Shown here piece after piece: positions 1 to 10,333 of a stretch of DNA of 64,000 nucleotides; within the stretch, counting starts at the first letter, position 1, and the number at the start of each line of letters is the position of its first letter. Below the pieces are notes generated by a model, which made no database searches, was not told the origin of the DNA, and saw only the letters and a program-made list of their open reading frames with translations. The stretch is from Lingula anatina. Lineage: Eukaryota > Brachiopoda > Lingulata > Lingulida > Lingulidae. The translations under genes and the position numbers were made by a program. The DNA lies in assembly GCF_001039355.2 (NCBI RefSeq), contig NW_019774624.1, positions 876,312 to 940,311 on the forward strand. The letters run 5' to 3'.

Positions 1-150
1 ATGTAATCATGCATAAAGGTTTGCTCATACAGATTTTGTAATAATGAAATAGCATGTATAACATAATAAGAGAAACTGTTACAAATTTTTTCAAAATTAA
101 AGGAACAAAATTATGAGATCAATTTCCTATTATGTATTCAAGAAACTTAC

Positions 151-1945
151 CACAACAGCTCCAACAAAAGTACTTACTGAAAGTTAAAAAAAGAGTTAAT
201 GTACCTAAAATTGCTATTCACTAAATTAAAAATAAAATAAATTTTCATCAGTAACAATTGTAACAGATATCTGAAATATTTCATAAATGGTGTTTATGTA
301 ATAAAGTGTATTTTTGTAATTTAAAATCATTAATCTTGATAAAATACAAGATTGCAATAGGCAAGGAACTTCAATTTGTACAAGTTTACTGCATTTCAAA
401 ACACCTAACGATTATCATACAAAGAAGGTAGATTTTGATGATTTTTTTCCCTTTTTTTTAACTTTGCAAGTTTTTTAAAATATCAATTTCTAATGTATAC
501 ATGGATGATATTTTTCTGACTACCGGCAGATTTTTTATTTTTTGGGAGTCAAAATTATCATTGGCCTAGGTGGACCCTTATTTTCCAACTTTTTCACTAA
601 ATGGCAGTATCATCCCATATTAATTGAAATGTATAATTGTAAATAAAAATGCACATTTATATAACTTCACTTTTAATTTATACTTTACTGTATCTTTGAA
701 CTATGTAAAATTTGTTTGCAGCTAGATAATAATAATAATAACTCAAATACTAACTACAGTACTTACTTAATAAATTTGTAGCCATCAGGTAAAATGTATT
801 GTTTTTAGCACCAGTCACCAGACAGATAATGAAAGCAATCTGAAAGATAATAATGTGGATTTTGTACCGACTACCAAGCTTAACACTAAATTATTTTAAA
901 GCTCCAAAATTAAAATTAATTAATAATGATTCATATTACTCTTGGAAAAACATCTATGATAGCACCATAGAAAAAGTTAATATGATAATAGTACATTTTA
1001 GAAATATCATTATATGGCAACATGTTAACTTTAAAAAATTCATCACTCTATAAATTAAAAAAAAATCAGGTATAAACAAGCTGAAATTTTACCATCACAT
1101 TCAAACAGCAAGAGACAATGCTATAATTTTAACATGTTACAAAAACACATTGAAAGTGAATAATAATACTTACTATAACCATAAGGCATGTCACGACACC
1201 AAACACTTTTGAGCCATAAATCTACAAATAAATTTCAGATTTTACTCGTACATCTGTCAGTTGAATATAGTCATTAAACTTACATCTTACTGTCATATAG
1301 CACAAATAATTGTCTTAGATATTCTTCCCTCTGACTTCATGCTTTATGTCAAATACCTACAGTATATACAAAAGCATTTACAAAATCACTGCTCTGTTTT
1401 CATTAAGGGTGGATGAATCCATTAATTACCTCTTTTTACTATTATACAGTATATATATAATTTTATGTCTTCAACACTGAAATTTTGTCTCATGATGTCA
1501 ATTAATAGTGTTACTCCCCTTGACTCGATACAAAATAATTCGCCCCTCTAAACTGAGTTAATTTTTTGGTTTATGCTTAATTTGGGCAACTTCCTGATTC
1601 AGATTTCAACTTTAATTTAAAAACTTTAAATTTCTTTTAATATTTTTCAAAAAGATTGTGATATATACAGTACAGCATATATATGAACCACCCCCGGCTT
1701 ATATGTCATGCAGCATTTTCCCATTAGTTAGATATCTAAACAAACAATCTAAATCTATTGATAAACGCAAATATAAGTCTTCCAAAAATTTTGTCAAAAT
1801 TTCCTGTATTTAAAATCAAATGATGAAAATTACTCTCTAGCAACGGGGTTGTACTCACAAGTGTTGGTGAAACGTCGTGGTAAATGGCATTTACATCTGT
1901 TGATGTTGCTTTGGCTGTAGATTTTGGGACAGCAGTTTCATCCAT
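151..1945 (-). CDS. TMEM243-like membrane protein, second copy (partial, 3' end off window)
   Basis: Four exons can be read on the minus strand: 1859-1945 (29 codons from ATG), 1174-1221 (16 codons), 767-839 (24 codons plus one base) and 151-176 (completes the split codon plus 8 more). All have GT donors and pyrimidine-rich AG acceptors, and the frame stays open. The encoded segments (a polar N-terminus with YHD, then hydrophobic stretches) match the neighbouring TMEM243-like gene exon for exon: exon 2 is 48 nt, phase 0 in both. The third exon of the neighbour corresponds to two exons here. The last exon, expected to hold the final membrane helix, is not seen and should lie left of the window. 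The family is a small multi-pass membrane protein of poorly known role. The assignment rests on exon structure and patchy residue similarity. Confidence 0.6.
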
Positions 1946-2277
1946 TTTTAGTAACTTTTATAACGACCGCTTCAACTCTGAACATCACACCTTGATACCT
2001 TGATCAAGTTGATGTTTATATCACATGACACTCCAGTTCATCGCTAGATGTCACTACAGTCAAACAGCAGATTGTATCAAAACACTGTATCTTATACCGT
2101 TTTTATTTAATAATAGACATTATTTTATTACTAAGCATAATAAACAATATTTATTTGCAGCTTTAACTGATCAACATTAACTAAATTTAATTGATTAGTT
2201 ACTGGATTGGCTTGGTTGACAGCTACATCTTCCGGCGGACTAGGGATGTCAAGGAGTTGTTCCGCTGTCAGCTGAAA
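1946..2277. promoter_or_regulatory. Shared spacer between divergent TMEM243-like genes (putative bidirectional promoter)
   Basis: Only 332 bp separate the two start codons of the head-to-head gene pair. The spacer contains an inverted CCAAT box (ATTGG at 2206-2210) and no clear TATA box. Use as a common promoter is inferred from the layout. Confidence 0.4.
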
Positions 2278-3676
2278 ATGGACGCGGATACAGAGAAAAC
2301 TCAGATCGTCGGCGCGGGTAAAGCTACATCTGCAGGCCCGCTATATCATGACAGTACGCAGACTCCTCTAATGGTAATACACGCTATATCAAACCCCATG
2401 CAAGACAAAGTGCTTTTAAAAGTTCTTATATATGCGGAAGTTCATAATGACATGTGACCCGGTTGAGAAGAACAAACATTCATGTGTTAACACTCTTACT
2501 TACTATCTCAGATTTGTACTGTTTGTGATAACACGTGAATTTTCATGCCACACTTTCTTTGAGTTTCTACTCTTTTTAATCATCTACATGTCACCAATAT
2601 TTACTTGGTAACTTAAACTACATATGTACTGTACATGTAGCACAGTGACCGTTCACCGTCAAATGACGTTCAAAGTCGGGTGAAAATGAACAAGTATGAC
2701 GGTATATGAGACACTAGCAGTGCAGTTTTGAGACTTCTTAAGCCATGATTAAGATATTTGCTAGTAAGTTTTACATTTTTGAAGTGTATTTCTTTTGCTT
2801 TCAGAGGGGTTTGCAACTTACATTTGTGTCTCTTGTGGTGCTGATGGTTTTGGTAAGATTAATATTATATTATATATATGTCTTCTCAGATTTAAATTAT
2901 GTGATACATACAATATCATTTTTGCTCTCAGAAGTTTGTGACCAGTTTCATAACTTTGGTGTGAAGCTGGTAAATCATAATTGTTAAAAAAATAATATAT
3001 GAAGTTACCTCCTCTGGAAAAATCAGCCTTAATTCTGTCTTTAATGAATTAATTTAAAGAATATCTTCAAAAATTATGTTCAGAACCAAAAGTATGAATG
3101 CTTCCTATTCATATTTCAGATAAGCATTATTTTGAGTATTGCTCAGAGCGTCCAAGTCCCCATGAACACTGGTGTGTACTTGCTGCTAGGAATAAGCCTG
3201 CTGGGGTTTGCTGTTATTGAAGTGATTTTGGTGAGGATGAAGTATTTCCTTGTTATAAATAGTATGCATTTTGACCCTAGCTGAAGTATGTTACAATTTG
3301 CAGTTATATTTATCCATCAGCAATATTATATTATATTATATTATATTATATTATATTATATTATATTATATTATATTATATTATATTATATTATATTATA
3401 TTATATTATATTATATTATATTATATTAAATTGTAGTGAATTTATTACCATTATAAAATGACTGGAATACATTACAGTACATATTCTATAGCAAAAATCA
3501 AGTTTCAAGACTTTTTTTCATGTGTGAATTTAAATTGTATTTTTGTATTTCAGATTGTATTCATTCGCCAAGGTGAGCTTCCCAAAGAAAGAATGTGGTT
3601 TTTGTATGTTGTTGGATTCTGCATTCTATTAGAGGCTATTTTTACAGATATACTTCTTTATCAGCAAGGAAAATAA
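2278..3676 (+). CDS. TMEM243: TMEM243-like multi-pass membrane protein
   Basis: Four coding exons, all joined in phase 0: 2278-2373 (32 codons), 2805-2852 (16), 3120-3230 (37) and 3554-3676 (40 plus stop), giving 125 residues against about 118 in vertebrate TMEM243. I chose the ATG at 2278 because a short polar N-terminus fits the family; an in-frame reading also extends upstream without a convincing start. Three or four hydrophobic segments follow: exon 2 (LVVLMVL), exon 3 (two, ending GFAVIEVIL) and exon 4 (FLYVVGFCILL). The strongest family mark is the loop FIRQGELPKERM, matching the YRQGDLEPKF loop I recall for TMEM243, and the short tail after the last helix. The molecular function of the family is not established. 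Intron 3 holds a pentanucleotide microsatellite. Confidence 0.72.
3322..3427. repeat. Pentanucleotide microsatellite (TTATA)n
   Basis: About 20 near-perfect copies of TTATA lie inside intron 3 of the TMEM243-like gene, between 3322 and 3427. Confidence 0.95.
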
Positions 3677-4076
3677 GAGAGTGGGAGGCAGCTATTCTGA
3701 TAGTGTCACCATATTAGTTGAAAGGACTTGGATTTGCAGGAATGGACTGATTTACACCCTTTCAGCTGTTGACTATTTAGCTGCTTTTATAAAGGGTGTA
3801 TGATTTTCAAAAATCTTCCAAACATTTACTGTGATTTGCAATATGCAGGGCATATTGCATCTTTTAAAGATATTTAAAAGTGGTTTTGTAAAATAGTTAA
3901 AAAGATGAATGAGAAAACAGTACTTATTGTGAAATACAAAGTATAAGTTGCCTGCACTGTGTCTCCTTTTGATTATTAGTTGAGATATTCCAGTGGTAGG
4001 AACTTGTTGGAAAGGAAATCATTGAGTTGAACAAGCATCAGTATGAGTTGTGGAGTATAATATTGTAAGTGCACCC

Positions 4077-4347
4077 CTGGGCCCAGTTTCATCAATACAG
4101 GATAGCGCTATATGCTGTGGATAACACTATCCATCAGATTAAATTGTTATCCTCTGGGCAATTATGCTGTGGGTAAAGTAATGTTTAGTTAACAGCAAAT
4201 TCTTATTTTTGTCTCAGATATTGCTTTCCAGTGGTTAAAAAAAGGCTGCTGTCCTCAAGATAACTGTCCAGTGGATAATAATTTTATCCAAAGGATAGTG
4301 TTATCCATAGGATAACCACTATCCAGTGTTGATGAAATGGGGCCCAG
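4077..4347. mobile_element. MITE-like foldback element, GGGCCC ends
   Basis: About 270 bp bounded by inverted ends: 4077-4098 (CTGGGCCCAGTTTCATCAA...) and 4326-4347, whose reverse complement matches at about 19 of 22 bases. The interior repeats short GGATAA/TTATCC motifs in both orientations, so the whole element could fold back. No open reading frame and no clear target-site duplication are seen. It probably lies within the 3' UTR of the TMEM243-like gene. Confidence 0.7.
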
Positions 4348-4659
4348 TAGAGCAATCTTTCACACTGAAGTGACATTTGCATTGGAACTGATGACATGTT
4401 CCCATTGCCAAATTTGCTTAAATTTTCATTCCACACAGAGGAATTCTTTATTATGAAACATGAGTCTCGTAAATGATCAACTATTACCATGATTTGGTAT
4501 TTGATTTCACTTTTGGATTATACTGTTATGTCAAATTATTTTTATTACTGTTTCGTATGCATAATTGACTGATTTGCAAAGAGATTCATTGTCTACTACA
4601 TGTACAGTAGGTTCTACTTGCTGTTCATCTTTACAAAATTTGTATTTTGTTTGAATGTG

Positions 4660-4665
4660 AATAAA
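4660..4665 (+). terminator. Candidate polyadenylation signal AATAAA of TMEM243-like gene
   Basis: AATAAA lies about 980 bp after the stop codon and is followed by T/G-rich sequence. It is a candidate only, because other A/T-rich signals cannot be excluded. Confidence 0.35.
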
Positions 4666-6427
4666 ATATATATTTCTGTAACATTGTGATTGATTAAATG
4701 TTTCAATACACTGAATTGTCTTTATAATCAAATTATACAGCAATCGTTTATCAGTTATTTTACTAGTAGATAAGATATTGTGATTAAATTTGTATGGATA
4801 AATATTTGAATGTTATCTTTGCCCTCCAAGTGCAAATTTACAACAAATATTTGGGAATTGATGACAGTGGATTATTAAATAAAATGATGAATAAACAAAT
4901 GACCAGAAAAAAATGAAAAATTTGCAAACCTTTCTAACTGGACAGAGATTACCTTTTGTCGAGGACGACTGGGGGATACACATTTACCGGGGTATGACAT
5001 TGGACCGTCTCCTGCTGTAGTTTCTGCATCATGTCACCGTGACCCAGACGAATAGATCTGTGCTAAAGGTACGAAACCATTGATGAAAATATGGGCATGG
5101 ATCAACGTAACTAGGTAAACAATTCGTGAGGTGTATTTCACGTGATCGTTGCTTAATACAGCTGTACTGGTACGGCGAAGGACGAAACACGACATCACAT
5201 ACTACATTATAATGAAAAAACATCTGATTGGATTTATTTCAGAGAAAGGGAGTTTTAATAATTAATTACGTACATGTGACATGCCAAAATAGGTACGTCT
5301 ATTAAAAAAGTACGCTGGTTGATTTTAATCATTTTTGTTAAAAATGAAAAGCAGTATTTTTTTAGTTTGTTAAGCAAAGTTTAATTCAAAACGTCTACAT
5401 TATATGAATTAATTAGGGAATACCCGGAATGAAGTAGTAAAAAAACGAAGGGATCACAAGAGAATGATTTTAATGACGCACGTCAAATACGCGGTAATGC
5501 AAATAGCTTGGTCTCACTGAAAATTTTAGTTTCTCAAATTTGTGTTTTGAGTCTCATATGATTATTTTGGTGTTCCCTTTGAAAGTGGTTTTAAACGGAG
5601 TTTCATTTTATTTAGCAGATATCAATAGAATACACATCCGAGACTTACAATGTACCTTTTTTGCAGGACACATCTGCATATGTGCAACTATTTTGTGCTA
5701 TTTTATAGACTTAAAACTATTAAGACTTGTACTTGATGGCGGTAGCCCGGTTCTTTTACACAAAGCAAAACATAAAAAGCTATTTTCTTTCAAGAAAAAA
5801 ATCAGTTTCATAGCAGTTCTTTATCAGTTTGAGTTGGCACTTCATCTGCTTTAGTGTGATAAAGAGAGTCCCATATGGGATTGACACAATATCTTCACAC
5901 GTTATTTGCACATATTTCTCGCCATGTTGTACTTCTTTTATCTGATTGTTGATCCTGTGCATTATCCCAACGTTGGGAGGTCTCTACGGAGTTGGCCCCC
6001 CTTGCTTAATAGGCTCTAAGTTCTTATGTTGTCACAGTAATTAATTTATTTGTAGAACCATGGAATTATGACAGTTAATGCACTCTTAAGTACACTTCTG
6101 ACCACCGGGCTTGAGAGCTTGAAGTGTGTCCTTTATTTAGTTTCGGGTGAAACAAACTTGCCCTTGATGAGAACGCTTGACATCACTTTGCCATACAGTC
6201 CCGCCTTGTGGAATTGTGCATGAGCTAAAAAAAGGTATACAGCAAAATGCGCTTTTGTTTTTCAGTGGACGCGTAATTGAAAAAAAGCACAATGGTTGAG
6301 TGGGAAGTGCTGTGCAGCTGTTTTCAGTAAACAGTGCGACAAAGCGTTCGCTGATCTAGGAAATGGAGAGGGCGGGACCCCTGTTTTCCCAGGTGGGGTG
6401 CCTTGAATCAGGTGGAAACTATGGCTG
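4666..6427. other. Gene-free stretch between TMEM243-like gene and nodal
   Basis: Only short unconserved reading frames (up to about 100 codons) are present, with no splice-bounded coding signal or recognisable domain. No clear repeat unit was seen. Confidence 0.6.
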
Positions 6428-6684
6428 CTTTGATTGCGGGATGCCTGTTAGGCTAATGAGGATAGGGTTTCATCAGTCTATTTAAATTTCACGCTTCTTA
6501 AGTTTCCCCTTTTCTCTGTCAGTGGTTTAAAGAAAATAAAAACTTTTCTTCCCGTCCGTCCGTGTCTCACATAGTGCGCTGAATCACAACAATAAAGTAG
6601 ATTAATCGATAAACAATCGAGTAGATACGGGTATCAAAATTTGCATAATCAAGGGGTAATACGGCTTATGATCCGCACTATAAG
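6428..6684 (+). promoter_or_regulatory. Candidate nodal promoter: TCF-type site and TATA-like box
   Basis: CTTTGAT at 6428-6434 matches the core TCF/LEF site. TATAAG at 6679-6684 lies about 150 bp before the nodal ATG at 6830, a plausible distance for a TATA box with a ~120-nt 5' UTR. TCF input into nodal is known in other animals; its use here is inferred from the motif alone. Confidence 0.35.
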
Positions 6685-6829
6685 TAGGAGCATTTTGGCC
6701 ATTGTCAAAACAATTTAGGTTCCGTAAGCAAATGATGCGGAAGGATCGGGGATAAATGTTTTCGCAATATTCCCAGACAGTCTAATTGCAATCTTGAGCT
6801 CGTTCCAGACGTCACTCGCGGAAGTGAAA

Positions 6830-7845
6830 ATGTCGTACATCTCTGCAAAGGCAATTCTCGTGATTTTGACCCTTTTATGCGCGACCAGATACAAGACAAC
6901 AGGCGCATCTAATCCAGATGATATACTTCTTAATTCCAATGACGTTTTGGTCATGAGCTATACACGCGCTAATGCAAAATTTTTAATAGATGTGTTTAAA
7001 AATTTACAGGAGGGACAAAGCTTACCACAAGCATCGGGTCATAAGGATGTCGAAAAGGGCATAGCTTTTGCGGACACCATCAGAAGCTTTTCTGCATCAG
7101 GTAACAATTTTTAATTTTCATTGAAAATCTCCCTCTGACGTTTGTTTATGTTTCAAGTGTTTTCTTAACGTACACGCGATTTTACACACATGACGAATAC
7201 AATAGCATCAACTATAAGGCAACAGGCAGTGGCCGTAGAAATGTCTATTACCGTGATATGATATAGAAATCAAAACTCTGCAATCGTCTATGGATTCCAC
7301 TCAAAGTCACTTTTACTTCAATTTTGGTTGAATCCTTACTACATTGAAATTAAAATCCATTTCAAACATCATTTGCAGACACAAAATAGCTTGACGATGA
7401 GTTTTTCATGGGTGTAGATCACGTCGACTGTATTAATATTCGGATAATTTGCACGTGTTTTTTTATTCAATTGACCTGACTTAATTGTTAAGTTAATTAT
7501 GAATTGACTTCCTTTTAGTCAACAAATACTGTAATTTGCAATAATTGGTTTTATTGATGTCGTTCCTATTCGTCAAATGTCGGGACTAATACAGAAACTC
7601 AACTTACCATGTAAACATAGAAATTATAACGAATCAGTTTGTTAAATTTAAATTGTTAATCCGGGAAGAATGCATCCGATAAATCCATAAATGGAATTAT
7701 TTTCAAAACGTTTTGTAATTACACACTTTGATAGTTATTTACTTGACAAATTAAACTACTTACTTTTTGTAGAGTAAAGAAGCAGAAGTATTAAAAATAT
7801 CACAGAAAGCCAACAATGTTAACACATAACATTAAAGCTAAATAG

Positions 7846-7889
<44 letters not shown>

Positions 7890-9956
7890 CAGGCACATAG
7901 TCGGGGGGGGGGGGGAGTTCTGGGGGTTCGACCGAGTCTTCCTTTTTGCCGGGGAAAAGGTCTGCTCTGGGTAAAAACTGATCTTGTAACACGAAGGTTT
8001 CGTGGTAAAAGGTCCACTTTTTTTAAACCCCCCCCCCCCCTTTGAAATTCTTGGCTACGGACCTGGTTATCAAGGTAGCTCGAGGTGCATACCGACAAAT
8101 GTACATCACAAACACTATGTATGTGGAGGGAAGTCTTATTCAGGAAAGATTTTCTCATCAGGTGTATTGTGAAGTTAATTAAAAATCGACCCTTACTTTT
8201 GATGTAATTAGTATTTAACTGAAAATTGATTTTTGCATGATATACGTGCCCTATTTGATTTTGTTAATAAGATAATTTTTCTAATTAACGGTCGAATATT
8301 CGAATGAAATATCGACCTTTTATTTAGTGTAAATTGCCATCTTCTGAATATTGATATAATTAATCACATACAACCTACGTTAAGCAATGCGATTGTAGGA
8401 GTTAACTATATGAACGTGGGAGAACTTAATTTTCAAATCGACCCCTCTCATTCACTGTTAATTATGATCTCACGAAAATTGATTTGCCTATTGGCCTACG
8501 AGCCCTACCGTGCATATCGCGTTGAACAGTTTCACATCTAAACGAGCAGACGAACTTTTGAATAAAAAGTCCAAAACATGCGTACAATTGATTATTAACC
8601 GCGATGAGATCAGACCTCAAAATTTTCGATTTTCAATAATTTAATTATCCTATTCGACCACCAAAGATGACATTTACGGAAGTTCAAAGCATAAGAGAAG
8701 AATAAATTTGCTTTAAAATCTAAAAGTTTAAAATCTAGTTTGTGATGAAGATTAGAACGTGTTATCGGTAATACCACCTGTTTCACACCTAGGCTAGTCA
8801 ACAATCCTGTGCATACAGTGTGCTGGTGGTCTTGAAGACTGGATACATCTCACTTGGTTGATGAAGTGGGAAAAGCCTCTCCTCATTAGCATGATATAGA
8901 GAATGACAACGATATTCACCTTTTCACAGTCCTTCATCAACCATCCTAGGACCCATAAAACTAGTGTGATGGGTCCTTGGCCCACGTAAAAAAATCGTCG
9001 CGTAGTTTTGATAAAAGACGAAACCCCAAGTTTATAAAAAGCGAAAAAATTGAACACAAATATCAAATGAATATATTTGTAATTTCTATTCTTCTCAATA
9101 TTTAGGAAACCAGACAGATGACGATGCCGGTGAGGTGACATTCGTCCTCAGCAAATTCCACATTCCACAAGAAGAGCACATAAGACTGGTCGAGTTGCGT
9201 ATTCCATCACACGAGATCGCCAATGATTCTCTGCCCAAGTACAAAACTGACATAGAAGTCTCTGCGGGCGAAAAGTTGGATTTCATCAAAAGAAAGCGAT
9301 CACCGGGCAGAAGAACAGTCAATGGAGATGTGGTTTTTACGATAACTCCTCTGATAAAGAAGTGCCTTTCCAGCATCAAAAATATCACTGCAACAGACGT
9401 GTATCTCAAACTCCGTGCCTTAGGGGAATCTGCAAGCATTCTTCCCCTTAGCAAAGCGAAGGAAGCTGTCATAGTGGTGTATTCAGAAGACCACGCATTT
9501 TTCAAAAACTTCCAGAGAGCCGCTAATTCCAGGCCAGCTCGCTCTGCGCCGGAGTCAAAATTCACCGGGCGAAAGGGGAGGCGTGGAAGAAAGCGCAAAG
9601 ACAGAAGGAAGAACAGGACTGAATACAAACACCCCACAGAGATAAGTCCCTGCACAAAGCATGATTTTTATGTAGATTTCAGTGACATTGGGTGGGATCA
9701 GTGGATCGTGTTCCCGAAGCGTTTTAACGCTCATTTTTGTTATGGACAGTGCCGCCCGCACCAATCCCATACCACCCCACCCAGCAACCACGCCATTATG
9801 CAGGGTTTGGTCAGCTGGGTCCATCCTGATGATGTCCCCATGCCGTGTTGTGTGCCCACGAAACTGAAACCTCTCAGCATGCTGTATTACGAGCACGATG
9901 AGATAGTTGTACGGCATCATTCAGATATGGTTGTTGACGAATGTGGTTGTCGATAG
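6830..9956 (+). CDS. nodal: Nodal, TGF-beta superfamily ligand
   Basis: Two exons, 6830-7100 and 9106-9956, joined at a phase-1 intron, encode 373 residues. The N-terminus is a hydrophobic signal peptide (AILVILTLLCA) after the ATG at 6830; the reading upstream of it lacks another ATG. A prodomain follows, then a strongly basic furin-type region at about residues 245-261 (GRKGRRGRKRKDRRKNR). The mature ligand has the seven-cysteine knot from C273: C, CYGQC, CC, CGC, ending CGCR. Nodal identity comes from IGWDQWIVFPKRFNAHFC, SNHAIMQ, and KPLSMLYYEHDEIVV followed by MVVDECGC; BMP and activin lack the KPLSMLY form. Nodal is secreted, signals through activin-type receptors, EGF-CFC partners and Smad2/3, and sets left-right or dorsal-ventral axes. 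The gene is complete with no frame break. The intron holds a (TTA)n run and a short transposon. Confidence 0.93.
7847..7889. repeat. Trinucleotide microsatellite (TTA)n
   Basis: About 14 copies of TTA/ATT lie in the nodal intron, ending exactly where a CAGG-type transposon begins. Confidence 0.9.
7890..8065. mobile_element. CAGGCCCGTAGCC-family MITE, decayed copy in nodal intron
   Basis: This ~176-bp element starts CAGGCACATAG and ends GGCTACGGACCTG. It shares its interior (a GGGGAAAAGGTC motif, a GGTAAAA motif, then AAAAGGTCCACTTTTT and a C run before TTTGAAATT) with the better preserved copy at 53413-53582. Long G and C homopolymers flank the interior. The flanks ATTAT and GTTAT are a possible 5-bp target duplication with one mismatch. 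Confidence 0.75.
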
Positions 9957-10181
9957 ATTATTTATTTACCTGTGATATTTTGTCTTGTGGTTTGAATTTC
10001 AACGCTCGTTTCCCTATTCTTACAGCCCTATTACCAAGGTTACTATTATGAACAAATCCACTGGGTCATTTCATGAATTGAATTTCAAGAATTCATTGAT
10101 AAAGGAAGTGATAAGCTACAAAATATTCATATCTAAGTCATATTTTATTTTCTAATGCCTTAGACGTGCTACGCGTGAAAT

Positions 10182-10258
10182 CAGGGCCGTAGCCTGAGCA
10201 AAATGCCAGGGGGGGCAGTAAGCGGACACGAGGGGGCGAAGCTACCGAGGGGGGAGGG
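10182..10258. mobile_element. Partial CAGGGCCGTAGCC-family MITE, cut by assembly gap
   Basis: It starts CAGGGCCGTAGCCTG at 10182, closely resembling the ends of the elements at 7890 and 53413, and runs into G-rich sequence that stops at the N at 10259. The right end is missing. Confidence 0.65.
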
Positions 10259-10259
10259 N
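10259..10259. other. Single-N contig join with duplicated flank
   Basis: The base is N. The 28 bp at 10154-10181 are repeated at 10260-10287 on the other side, and only the left copy is followed by the transposon. This looks like two overlapping contigs joined by a placeholder rather than natural sequence. Confidence 0.8.
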
Positions 10260-10333
10260 AATGCCTTAGACGTGCTACGCGTGAAATATATCAATAATTC
10301 AAACCGAGTGCCTTTTCCTTGGCGTTGAATAAA

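Larger units (their letters stand above)
9957..10333 (+). other. Probable nodal 3' UTR
   Basis: The stop codon at 9956 is followed by non-coding sequence with an AATAAA candidate at 10328-10333. A scaffold N and a partial transposon interrupt it, so its true length is shorter by the duplicated part. Confidence 0.4.

Noticed and set aside
1-144. Last exon of the minus-strand TMEM243-like gene
   Set aside because: An AG acceptor-like site exists, but the translation ends after 16 codons and does not resemble the expected RQGELP loop and final helix.
5540-5854. 104-codon plus-strand frame with hydrophobic stretches
   Set aside because: AT-rich chance frame with no family match and an overlapping antisense frame.
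9095-9655. 186-codon minus-strand frame
   Set aside because: It is antisense to nodal exon 2, has no domain, and mirrors the coding strand's codon bias.
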